A stretch of DNA of 64,000 nucleotides from Symsagittifera roscoffensis (Eukaryota; Xenacoelomorpha; Acoela; Convolutidae), in NCBI RefSeq assembly GCF_963678635.1, contig NC_087070.1, forward strand, positions 45,551,467 to 45,615,466. The letters are read 5' to 3'. Shown piece after piece: positions 11,301 to 21,431 of this stretch. Within the stretch, counting starts at the first letter, position 1; each line of letters begins with the position of its first letter. Below the pieces are notes generated by a model. It was not told where the DNA came from, searched no databases, and worked only from the letters and a program-made list of their open reading frames with translations. Position numbers and translations under genes: made by a program.

Positions 11301-11617
11301 GTGAAAATGTAGAGCGAAGAAACTCGAAAGGAATACGAAAAAAATCACAGGCAGCTTTAATTTGTGAGCTTTTTGCTGGAGGCGATTTTCAGTTCCTCAA
11401 AGCTCAATTTATTTTTGATACAATCAAATCTGATTGTGTTCTTGATCCTGAAAACTATATTTTACAGCCAGGATCAAGTTTCAGAAAGATAAACGTCAAT
11501 GATGTCCGCCCATTGTTAATGGATCAATGTGGAGGCAAAAAAACTGAAGAAAATGTTTCGGCCATTAGTTCACTGCGAAAATTTAGAAAATCCAAATGCG
11601 AAGAATCCGCTTTATAA
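8357..11617 (+). CDS. Candidate transposase, RNase H-like with C-terminal BRCT-like domain
   Basis: Three exons, 8357-8527, 8679-10214 and 10277-11617, all GT-AG and phase 0, giving 1015 aa. I see possible RNase H-fold acidic motifs: VDIWGDGCEIGG at about 299-310, LND and CPDATH at about 477-488, and a later EGLEKSNHHA block at about 704 that could give the third acidic residue. Residues of about 798-880 look like a BRCT domain: a hydrophobic strand LTGMRFFVLGSF, a helix then WIKEHGGSVY with the BRCT Gly-Gly, and a final strand HCYIVL. The C-terminus is basic. As the longest ORF nearest the left end and without a chromatin enzyme signature, it is the best transposase candidate, but I cannot name the family. 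The start is uncertain: an upstream ATG at 8299 opens a plausible 43-codon frame (MELWNKFLISG...) that ends in another frame, so the true N-terminus may involve a frameshift or an extra intron. A poly(A) signal AATAAA lies at 11728. Confidence 0.65.
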
Positions 11618-12577
11618 CTTTTTCATTTGTCTTTCAATTTTGTTATTATCTTAATTTCCACTAAAACCGTTTTCAAAAGTTGACAGTGACGTGCAATTTA
11701 GTTTTGTCCTTCCTAGTTTTGTCCATCAATAAAGATTAATTACATCACATACATAATAATATATATCATACTATCATAGTATAATAGTTATAGTATCAAT
11801 ATTAGTATATATTAGTAATTAGTATAATATTATACTATAATAGTGTTCATATTAATCATATAATATATTATATACTCAGTCCAGTCTACCGTGGACTTCA
11901 AGTCCATGTAAGTTACTTCAAGTATGATATATATATAAATTATATATATATATAGGCAGCTTTATTATATATATATATATATATAAGTTTATGTAATTGC
12001 TACATGATGTACTAGTAGTACAGTGCTACTAGATGGTAACTGTTAAAAAAGGCTTTGTCCCGGATTCCGGGCCAGAAAAGAATTCATTCCTCGGATTTCG
12101 GCACCCAACTTTTTTGAGATTACACAAAATAAATTATTGCAAAAAAAACGGCCTACATCAAAATCAGTAGTTTACAGTAATTTAGCACACTTGTCCAATG
12201 CTTTCTCTGTTACCATAGCAATAAATCCGTTTCTCTGAGAAAGTTTCTCTGAAACACGTGGCAGTGCATTGTTGTTCAATGCACACGTTTAGTTAGTCAC
12301 ATGTATAGCTCACGTTTAGTTAGGTCACATGAGCTTTGAAACGTTAACAGTAAATAGTTTACAGTAATTTAGCACACTTGTCCAATGCTTCCAATAATAA
12401 CACGTGGCAGTGCATTGTTATTCACACACACGTTTAATTAGTCACATGAGCTTTGAAACGGCAGGAATAGTATATAACTTTCTCGTGTCTTTTCTCGTAA
12501 CCTTCTTGTCGGCGAAGAGTTATTGATAACATTGTTCAATTATTTTTCATTTATTCGTTAATCGCAGCGAACTTCAA
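11618..12577. other. Intergenic region between transposase and JmjC genes
   Basis: No gene seen. 11728-11733 is AATAAA, the probable poly(A) signal of the transposase gene. 11740-12000 is a very AT-rich run of TATA-type sequence with many short palindromes. A GGATTCC motif occurs near 12060. Two related blocks follow: the string TTTACAGTAATTTAGCACAC begins near 12173 and again near 12357, and each copy is followed by CACGTGGCAGTGCATTGTT and a GTCACATGAGCTTTGAAACG stretch, so about 180 bp is imperfectly duplicated directly upstream of the JmjC promoter. TATATAA at 12471-12477 is a good TATA box for that gene. Confidence 0.6.
12471..12477 (+). promoter_or_regulatory. TATA box candidate for the JmjC gene
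   Basis: TATATAA in a less AT-rich context, about 225 bp before the first ATG (12700). The run TTCTTATTTTCAG at 12681-12693 looks like a splice acceptor, so a non-coding first exon with the start near 12500 is possible. Confidence 0.4.
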
Positions 12578-12650
12578 TTCAACTTTGAAAGTTTGAAGGT
12601 GGATTATAATCTTGAAGATTATAATCCACCTTCAAACTTTCAAAGTTGAA
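12578..12650. repeat. Perfect 36-bp inverted repeat (hairpin) 5' of the JmjC gene
   Basis: Arms 12578-12613 and 12615-12650 are exact reverse complements with a single G between them. It lies between the TATA candidate and the first ATG, so it would be transcribed into the leader RNA or its first intron. Confidence 0.95.
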
Positions 12651-12699
12651 TTTAAATTCAACAATTGTTACAAGTTAAATTTCTTATTTTCAGTGAGAA

Positions 12700-15600
12700 A
12701 TGCCAAATCTTCAAAGAGAAACTGACAAAACCTGCAATGGTAAGTAATTATAATAATTAAGTGTAAATTAGAATGGTTAAACCATCATTCAGTTGAACTA
12801 CAGTTATGATTGGTCTTAAACAAAATACACTTTGTGTTTTTGAGTGAATTTAAAGTTCATTTGATTGATTTTTTGATTGACAAAAACCTCTAGATTGCAT
12901 TATAAAGAAAAATAAATTATTTAAATACTGAAATATTGACCGTCAAGTGTGACAATCATTGTCATGATACGGCCCGTATAACCGGGTTATACTAAATTAC
13001 TGAAACCGTTTCGTGACCGTCACGAATCATTGTCGTGAATGAATTCGTAATTCACGAATTCGTGACGAATCACTGAAATCAACCATATTAGAACAACCGA
13101 TATTTACAGGAAAACGGCATGTACAACCGATATTTACAGGAAAATGGCATGTATGTAACCTGGTAATCAACAAAACTTTTATTGGTTTTTCCAGAAGCCA
13201 GTACTGTAATTAAATTACATCATGTTATTAATCAATAATCATTCACATATTAGAATTTTGCTTCCATCATCCCATGATATATCAGTGATAAACTATTACT
13301 TTTTTAGAATGTCGTAAAGTCTTTCATTCTACCGGCACGCTCAACCGCCACAGAAGACTAAACGTTTGCCGAGCTAAGCAGGTCAAACGGGAGAGCATGC
13401 TCCGATGCATGTTTTGCGGTGTGCCCGAATCTTCTTGGTTCGCGGACATCTATGCAGTTGCTGAACATGCATTGAGTCCCTACTGCTGGAACAGAATCAG
13501 GAGCAATCGTGTACGAGGAGTCGAAGCAAATTTTCTGGCGCCAACACGAACAAACTTTGATGCAGTCGTGAGAACATGGAAAGGCTGCAAAAAAGCGTTT
13601 TCCCTGGCTGATAGACGTCGAAGCAAGCAGTTTGAAGACGAAGAGTTTCGGTTTGGTAAGGTTTTGTTAGCCCTCAGGCCCTGGGTTGCTTTTGGCCAAC
13701 TGAAAAAAAAAATTTTGCAATAAAAAAATAACCGCTATTTTAGTGACTGAAAACTAAAATAATAAAATAATCAATTGCAACTTGAATGTTGAACATGATT
13801 TTCAACCAATTTTTTTTGTTATGTAAGATTTTGGACTCCAAACTTCGGAAGTCATAGTCAATATAGACCAGTTGTGTTTAGACATGGACGCAGTTGACTC
13901 CCAGGTGTTTTATTTGCCCAGTCAACTTCAACAAGCCAAAAAAAAATCAACGAGTTCTCCACTGGCAGGAACAGTACAAATGTTGCCAACAACATCCTGT
14001 TCAGTGAACCAACAAGAAAATGCTGAACTTCCACTGGAAGAGGAAGAAGAACCTTCAACGACGAGTTCTCCACAGGCAGGAACAGCACAAATGTTGCCAA
14101 CAACATCCTGTTCAGTGAACCAACAAGAAAACGCCGAACTTCCACTGGAAGAGGAAGAAGAACCTTCAACGAGTTCTCCACAGGCAGGAACAGCACAAAT
14201 GTTGCCAACAACATCCTGTTCAGTGAACCAAGAAAATGCTGAACTTCCACTGGAAGAGGAAGAAGAACATTCAACGAGTTCTACGAAAAGTCCGGGAACT
14301 GCACAGGAAAAGCTTCCTCTTGAAGAGGAAGAACTGTTTGAAACAGCTGAAGTTGACTCTGAAGTTGGGGATGACTTTAAGTTCAACTTCAATCTTCTTG
14401 ATACAGAAGAACAGCAAAGTTCAACTGCAAACAAGGTAACATTGTTAATCATTAATCTCGAAAAATTCACAAATTTTTTCGAGCTTTTGAGAACGATAAA
14501 AAAATTGTAGGCCTGTGAACTGTAAAAAAATGAACTCCATTCTTCATTCAAGAAAAATTATTCTCACTAAACGTGCCAAAATCCAGTACTTTTGAACAAA
14601 TTTTTTCGAGCTTTTGAGAACGATAAAAAAGTTGTAGGCATTGGCCTGTGATAAAAATTTGCAATGTTTTGTCATTTGACACTGGATTCCGGGGCTCATG
14701 GCTAAAGGTTTGAACATGAATTCCGAGATCAATTCCTTGCCTAGTTGACAGCATTCGAAAGTGCCATGGATTCCGGAGAGATATTCATTAGGCCCGGAAT
14801 CCATGGCACTTTCGAATGCTGTCAACTATGCAAAAAATTGATCTCGGAATTCATGTTCAAACCTTTAGCCATAAGGCCCGGAATTCAGTGCCAAATGACA
14901 AAACATTGCCAGTTTTTATCACAGGCCAATGCCTACAACTTTTTTATCGTTCTCAAAAGCTCGAAAATTTTTTTTCAAAAGTACAGGATTTTGGCACGTT
15001 TAGTGAAAATAATCATTATTTATGATAGAAATAGAAATATGATATTTCTTGAATGAAGAATGGAGTTAATTTTTTTAAATAAAGTCACAACGCTGGTTCT
15101 TTGGGTTTTTTCAAATGGGTTTGACTCACCCGGACAAACTACCCACTTACTTCCTTTTTTCAGCAAGCAAAACAGACTAGAGTGGATTCTAAGGCCGCTT
15201 CTATCTGGCCTTCTGTAAAGATAGTCTTGCCGAGAGACTCACGCATATTGCATTTGAGGCAACTGGAGAGCTTCACGACTATCCAAGACTTACGAAGAGT
15301 GTTATCCTGCGTGAGTTTTCATTTTCGTAAAAAATGAAAAGTGTTTCACACAGAAAAAAATTATTTGTCATTTGACACTGGGGATGATGTTCACAGGTAA
15401 AAATCGCGAAATCGTTGGTAAGGACAGTTGAAGCGCGACATATCGAAAGTGCCCTTCAGGAAGCAGAGTTTTTGAACTCAGAATATGCTGTTTTTGTTCC
15501 TGACGCCTTTCGATTCAACGGCTTCACGTCAAAAGTGTCACAATCAGTCCTCGACAACCCAAACGTCGTGAAGCTTCTATTGGAAGGTTACAAAAAACCA

Positions 15601-17189
15601 TTAACCCTCCGCTCGTACGACTCGAATTTCAGGGTTAGTACTACTAACGCTTTAGTACGCTTTCTTTTCAAAGATTTGCCAACAAAGGTTGCCAGTATAA
15701 AATTTTTATCATGACCGTCATTCATTCATTCACTGAAAGTTGAGGTTGAAATGTCTCTGGATGATTTTCCGAAATTTTTTCAATTTAATTTCTAATTTCT
15801 TACTAAGTTATAGTATTGAACCATTCCAGGAACAAACAAGGATAGTTGATGGAAAAGAGGTGGATCAGTTGTTCAGAAAAACACCTCCCATGTTTTACAA
15901 CATTATTGACGCTGATGCCGCACATCAAAAAATCACACAATTTACAGAACCGTCATTCCTATCGAGTACCTCGCTGGGACACATTCATTCAAAAAAATTG
16001 CCCGCAGCATATCGGCCCAATAAAGAGTCCAACTTCCTTCTCATTTCTCAAGATGGCGCTGTGACAATGTTCCACCAAGATTTTTCCAGCACATCAGTCC
16101 TCTATATTCTACTGAAAGGATGTAAGACGTTCTTCTTGATAGCCCCGACGAGCATCAACCAGGATCTCTTCAACCAGTTCCTGCAGCAGCCCCGAAGGAA
16201 ATTTTTCTTCGGTTCCCATGAAGGCTTGAATATGGGAGGGTGCCAAGCTATCACGCTGAAAGCGCGACAAGGTTTAATCATGCCAGCGAATATGATTCAT
16301 ATGGTGGAGACGACAGGCGTTTCTGTCGCCTATGGAGTTAACTTCATTTTCAAGAATCATCTTCGTCTGGCCGCTGATACCTTCAAGACAGAACGCGTTC
16401 AGAAAACAAAGTTCACTGAATGCTACCCTTCTTTCTCGTTCCTTGCGCTTACTCATATTGTGTCTCGAGTACAGTGAGTCGTTTAACATCTTTGAAAGTT
16501 TAACATCATGTTAAAGAGTCAACTGTGAAAATCTGTGGTTGAAGTTTATAATAATGTAACCTCAAAATCAATAACTGGAATAATATGACAAAATCTATTT
16601 TTTTTGAAATTTTTGAATTTGTTTACAGAGAGGGATCCGACGCAAATGCCGATGAGCTCGCGGCAATTTTTGACGTGTTTCAAATTCTGAAAAAACACGA
16701 CTCATCGTTTGCACAACATGTTTCCCTAGTAAGAGACAACGTACGTACAAATTATGCTCAAGTTGAAATATTGAATATTTTTCACACAATTTTATTCATA
16801 ACGTTTTGGTAAAACTTCTCTGAGTTTATGACAAAATTAATTTAATATTACTCAGTAATATTACTCATCAAGGCTTGATGTAACTTACATATATATTCAA
16901 TGTATATCAAGTATATCAATATTATTATTATTATATCAATATCTGCTATATATAGTATACTATATTTATAGTATAAAGTTGAATATTTTTTTTGATGTCA
17001 TCCATTATTGTTTTCCAGGATAAATTACTTGCAACTGGAAACTCTTCGAACCTGGGTAACAACTTCTCTAAAGTTGAACTTTTGGAAAAGCGAATCGAAC
17101 TCATGATGATGATGAGGCAACATGATTGTGTCCTAGTCAGTCCAGCCCCAAGTCCAAACAAAAAGTTAAAGGCAAATCCTTCAACTTGA
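12700..17189 (+). CDS. JmjC histone demethylase-like protein (KDM2/KDM7 type) with two C2HC fingers
   Basis: Eight exons with GT-AG ends and agreeing phases: 12700-12739, 13308-13655, 13882-14435, 15164-15310, 15397-15633, 15830-16473, 16629-16740 and 17019-17189, giving 750 aa. Two zinc fingers open the protein: Cys12/15-His28-Cys34 (split by intron 1) and Cys47/50-His67-Cys73, both ending H-x5-C. Residues of about 130-260 hold three acidic repeats of about 33-36 aa (AGTxQMLPTTSCSVNQ core, ending LPLEEEEEPST). The JmjC domain is in exon 6. The Fe(II) ligands are His524, Asp526 (FHQDFSSTSV) and His599, with the 2-oxoglutarate Lys541 exactly 17 residues after the first His, as in KDM2/KDM7; the TFFLIAPT strand also matches them. 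JmjC enzymes of this type remove methyl groups from H3K36, H3K9 or H4K20. All catalytic residues are present, so activity is plausible. The exact subfamily needs a tree. The gene contains a foldback MITE in intron 3. Confidence 0.8.
13882..14435 (+). repeat. In-frame minisatellite, three acidic protein repeats in exon 3 of the JmjC gene
   Basis: A unit of about 100-108 bp is repeated three times in frame, each coding for a polar segment that ends in a run of four to five Glu. Copies differ by whole codons, so the frame is kept. Acidic tails of this kind often bind basic proteins such as histones; that is inference. Confidence 0.85.
14533..15067. mobile_element. Foldback MITE in intron 3 of the JmjC gene
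   Basis: About 535 bp forming one long imperfect palindrome, with arms of about 240-260 bp that begin AACTCCATTCTTCATTCAAG and a short centre near 14785. Both arms carry the GGATTCCGG motif found at the transposon ends. Fragments of the same arm lie upstream at 14460-14515 and in introns of the gene at 18775-20982. It encodes nothing. Confidence 0.85.
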
Positions 17190-17235
17190 CAGCCGTTTAT
17201 GCCAACCACTGAATATGTGAATATTGAATGACGTT

Positions 17236-18511
17236 ATGATGATGATTATGACGAATAGGGTCCCTTTCTGGGAAGTCTGTCGCTGTTGCGGCAGGGTTGG
17301 CACCATTTGCTCCAGTTGGAGACGGATCCACCACGAGTAGGCGGTTGCCGCTGGATCCCGACAAACCCAGAAAGTGAAGTTCAAGCTACTACAACTGAAC
17401 TGCAATGGCATACAGAAGAAAGCAAAAGAGCTCAGCAACTACCTACAAGAAAGGAAGATCACAGTTGCCGCCCTTCAAGAGACCAAACTACAAGAACGGA
17501 ACAAGACGCCGAAGTTCCCTGGCTATACTGCCATCCGACGGGATCGTGGTCAAGGAGGTGGCGGACTCATGACCCTCATTCACGAAACTGTCGACTTCAA
17601 CACCATGGACATAGATCAGCAGAACGACGGCACGAGAGAAGTCCAGGGAGTCAACATCAAGATGAACGAAGTTGAATTGAACATCATCAACTACTACATC
17701 CCTCCCTCCAGCAGCTGTCCTCAAGGTTACAAGGCGTCCCTGCAAGACCTCCTCAGCACCGACCACCCAACTCGCCTCCCACGAGGAGATCAGCCATCCT
17801 TGCCGGACATCAGCATGGCCTCCTCCGACCTGCTTCTCGACCTCTCCTGGAAAACAGAGATCACCCTGGGCTCAGATCACCTTCCCATGAAGATCGAACT
17901 GAAGAAGGACATAGAAGTCAGAGCACCCAAGCGCACCTTCGTGAACCTCAGCAGAGCCGACTGGGACACCTTCAAACAGGAAACAGAAGAACTCTTTCTG
18001 AGCGAAGAAGAACCATCTGACGCCCACAGCGGAGAGAAAGTCTTCAGGAAGATTCTGAACACTGCTTCTGCTCACAACATTCCCTCCGGACGCATTCCCA
18101 AAGCCAAGCCCAACATTCCGACAGAAGCCTCCCGCCTGATCAAGCAAAGAGACGAAACAAGAAGAAACAACCCTCACTCCGAAGACATTCCGACCTTGAA
18201 CGCCAGGATAGACTTCCTCATTTCCAAGCAAAGAATGGAGAAATGGAAAGAGCATGTGGCAACATTCGACAGAAGCACCAATGTGACCAAACTCTGGAAG
18301 ACGATCGGCGCGATCACAGGAAAGAAACAAAGTGCCCCTCCAAATAAAGGAATAAAATTCAACGAAAAACAGATTAAAGACGCCAGCAGTATGAGCAACG
18401 CTTTCAATATACAATACGCAAGACCAATGAACCACAAGACCGAGAAAGACAACAGGAAAATAAACAGAAACATAAAGGGCAACAACAACAACAACATGAT
18501 GATGATTATGA
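17236..18511 (+). mobile_element. LINE derivative with endonuclease remnant, flanked by 16-bp TSD
   Basis: Inserted 47 bp after the JmjC stop codon. The 16-bp sequence ATGATGATGATTATGA at 17236-17251 is repeated exactly at 18496-18511, so the copy occupies 17252-18495. It ends in an (AAC)n tail of five units (18481-18495). A frame of about 382 codons (17374-18522) shows an APE endonuclease: LLQLNCNG, the active-site block LQETKL, a Gly-rich turn, INYYIPP and GSDHLPM. The segment that should hold the GDFN block is missing, and no reverse transcriptase follows: after the endonuclease comes a short linker and then the tail. It therefore looks like an internally deleted, non-autonomous LINE relative moved as such by another element's enzymes. 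The intact duplication suggests it is fairly young. Confidence 0.8.
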
Positions 18512-18774
18512 TTATACTGTAATTTTTTTTCAGTACTGCTTGTACTGACACTGTCAAAAAAACATAGCTTAAATCTCTTACTATGAGCCTCATGAGAAAC
18601 ATTTCCAATTGAAGTGTTTGCAAACAATTTGTTTTCTTTTCATTTAATAGAGAGAAAAAGATGATTGCCAATTTTCGGATTTGAAAAAAGTTACATTGTC
18701 AACAAGGTTTAAAGTTTATGAAACTTTAATTGATCACATTCACGCGAAAACACTGGAACTTTGAACTAGTTGAA
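18512..18774. other. Spacer downstream of the minus-strand gene
   Basis: AT-rich, no gene seen. On the minus strand, ATTAAA about 50 bp after the stop codon at 18775 could serve as a variant poly(A) signal. Confidence 0.3.
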
Positions 18775-20982
18775 CTAATAAAAATAATGGGGTTTTGACT
18801 GTTCTAAGTTGTGTGAAAAAAGAGTCCGGTAGTCTTCTTCACTTGCGTAGTGACCTGTGCACGTTTGAACGTTGCATCGTAAGTTGAAAGTTGTGAATTC
18901 ACGGTGTTCTGTAATCCTTAAATACTTTATAAGTGTATCATGACCATTCTCTTTTTGTGCGGGCAATACATCCCACCTGCTACCCAACACAGAATCCCAA
19001 GATTTGTGGCAGCCTCGAATTCCTTCGGATATTGCTGCACTAAACTTGACCACTTCCTTTTGGGATTCTGTCGAAAAACCCATTATTTGTCTTGTTAGTT
19101 TGGTCACGGGTCCAAGATTGAAAGTGATGGAGTTTTTGTCCCTGGCCAGTCCAACAGCACGTTTCAAGGCGGAAAACACCGCAAACGATAAATTGATTGG
19201 ATGTTCAATTGCATTGAAGTCACACGTTTCATGCTGAAATGTTACAAAATTAGTCACGTGCCAAAATCCTGTACTTTTAGTCACGTTTCTCAAAATCCTG
19301 TATTTCAGTTTCATGCTGAAATGTTACAAAATTAGTCACGTGCCAAAATCCTGTACTTTTGAATAAAAGTATTTGAGTTTTTGAAAACGATAAAAATTGT
19401 AGGCAATAGCCTGTATTTTTACGTGCCAAAATCCTGTACTTTTGAACAAAGTATTTCAGTTTTTGAAAACGATAAAAAAAATTGTAGGCATTAGCCTGTG
19501 ATAAAAATTGGCAATGTTTTGTCATTTGACACTGGATTCCGGGCCTTATGGCTAAGGGTTTGAACATGAATTCCTAGTTCGTTTCTCAGTCGTAAGCATT
19601 GTTAAATTCCATGGAATCCGGGACGTGACAAATTCGGAATGTTTCAAATGAAAATTGTAGGCCTTAGCCTGTGATAAAAACTGGCAATGTTTTGTCATTT
19701 GACACTGGATTCCGGGCCTTATGGCTAAAGGTTTGAAAATGAATTCCAAGTTCGTTTCTCAGTCGTAAGCAATGTTAAATTTTATGGAATCGGGGACAAT
19801 AAAAATTCGGAATGTTTCATTAAAAAAACTTTACCTTGAGGTAGTCTTCACAAGCTAGCTGAACCAAGAGTGCAGGCATCCTTATAGAAATGTCCTCGTT
19901 ATTTATGCATGTCAACTGTGCAAAGGCCTTTTTTGTCCTTCCTTCAAACTCCAAGCTGTCTACTCTGCAATTTTCCCCTCCATAGAAAGCAGTTGATCCA
20001 ACCTGAGAAACAAAGAATTGAATTTTTATACAAATTATTTTGATCGGGCGCTGAGACATATATTCCTAACTTTATGACATCTGAAAAAATTGCGGCACAC
20101 ACTTCCAAAGCTTGTAATTATTTTGTTAACAAACCTTGAGGACACCGTTGGAACAAGGGACAAAGGTCAAGGGCACTATGTCTTCTGTGGCTTCGAGAAG
20201 TGTCAGCATGTCAATTTCTTTTTCGTCTTTTTTAGCTCTTTTTGTAGGATTACGTTGATGATCTTGAACCTCACATGGCTCCAAAACTAAAGTAGCCGTG
20301 TCACAAAAAGATGTCTAAAACAATTCACGATTTCAAACAGATTATGAATGAAGTTAAAATATGTTTTTCAATTTCAGCTATTCAAAAAAACTTCTTTTGA
20401 AGTTGAACTTCTTTCCGAGTGATGTTTTGAAAGATGTTTTTCAAAGCGAATAAGTACCTCAGATGTAAGCGTATCTTCAAAGAGCCCTTGATTTCGAAGT
20501 TGATTGTATTTTACAACCAATATGTTAGCCTCTGGTTCTTCTCGGGGGTTTTCATCGTGCTCCGAGTCCAAAATTCTCAATGTACATTCACGTTTGAAAG
20601 GATCGTTGTACAGTACAACCCCTGTCATCAGAATGCATTTGTCAACGCAATCTGTTTCACAAGCAGCACAGAAAAAAACATCTGTATTGCGAGTTAAGCG
20701 TCTTGGGTTGAACAGAAGTGGATCTTTTTTGTTTCTTCTTTTAGCCCTATCTGGCTCTTCAACAACTTTGATTGTCTTTCTTATTTTCCAATGTTTCATC
20801 CTCCGATTGTCGCGAAGGTCTTCTGGAATTGTTATCTGTACGGGTGGACCCTTCCATTCAGTCCATTTGACACTCACACCCCAGTTACTAATGAAACCCA
20901 GTATTCTAGCGGCTTCCCAAATGTACGTCACTTCATCAAGAACTTGCACTTCTTCTTTTTCCTTGAACAATGATGGAAGCAT
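18775..20982 (-). CDS. Unrecognised cargo protein, possible chromo-barrel/SH3-like N-terminus and Cys cluster
   Basis: Four exons on the minus strand, 20982-20458, 20314-20135, 20002-19835 and 19233-18775, all GT-AG and phase 0, giving 443 aa. Residues of about 12-68 (VTYIWEAARILGF...WGVSVKWTEW...ITIPEDLR) alternate strands and aromatics like an SH3-type or chromo-barrel fold, but the match is by pattern only. A Cys cluster follows, Cys105-x2-Cys108-x3-Cys112-x3-Cys116. The middle is basic (KRAKKDEKE) and the C-terminal 200 residues are mixed, with no motif I know. It is divergent from the SET gene, with 449 bp between the start codons, so the two may share a promoter. Given the neighbours, a chromatin-reader or adaptor role is a guess. 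Its third intron (19234-19834) is filled with MITE fragments. Confidence 0.6.
19234..19834. repeat. Cluster of foldback-MITE fragments in an intron
   Basis: The intron is made of at least three overlapping partial copies of one arm of the foldback element at 14533-15067. The block with GTCATTTGACACTGGATTCC occurs at about 19520 and 19695, and the ACGTGCCAAAATCCTGTACTT block at about 19257, 19337 and 19420. Confidence 0.8.
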
Positions 20983-21431
20983 CTTGTAGGAGCGATTTTA
21001 TCTAAATGAATAATATTTAGTACAATCATTGTACTCATGATGAGTAATTGTCATGATGAGTATATTTTTAACAACCAATTTAAACCTTTAGGTTTAACCG
21101 CATAAAACGACTATTGAAACAATCATTGAAGTTCAATTGGTGTTCAATTGGTACTCAAATTGGTTGTGATAATATGCCATATTATACTATCTTATATTAT
21201 TGCAGTAATTCAGCAATTAAGAGTCAATTATACACTGTATAATATAATATAGTATAATACGGCATATTATCACAACCAATTTGAGTACCAATTGAACACC
21301 AATTGAACTTCAATTATTGAAAAATACTATTATAGTAAGTTGTTAGTAACACCCTCCGAGGGTGATTCATTCGATTCTGCAATCCTTTCTAGTCACTTCT
21401 CATTCCATTCCAAGTTTCGTTAACCTGAACT
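20983..21431. promoter_or_regulatory. Divergent intergenic region with a perfect 54-bp inverted repeat
   Basis: This 449-bp region separates two divergent start codons. Arms 21125-21178 and 21261-21314 are exact reverse complements of 54 bp with an 82-bp spacer, and pairing continues imperfectly inward through a TATA-rich stretch. Each arm contains the motif GTTCAATTGG or a near copy twice. Position and symmetry suggest a bidirectional control region, or a site for an element-encoded binding protein; that role is inferred. Confidence 0.7.

Noticed and set aside
8357-11617. KDZ or CACTA transposase
   Set aside because: KDZ elements are known to carry dioxygenase cargo, but I do not see their Cys clusters or usual 8-bp duplication. 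The 2-bp duplication resembles CACTA, but the protein motifs and the CATTA ends do not.
13858-14551. Minus-strand open frames of 138 and 207 codons
   Set aside because: Antisense shadow of the repeated acidic exon of the JmjC gene; the plus-strand reading fits the splice phases.
17488-18671. Minus-strand frames with hydrophobic runs over the LINE derivative
   Set aside because: Antisense of the endonuclease frame and its tail; no independent support.
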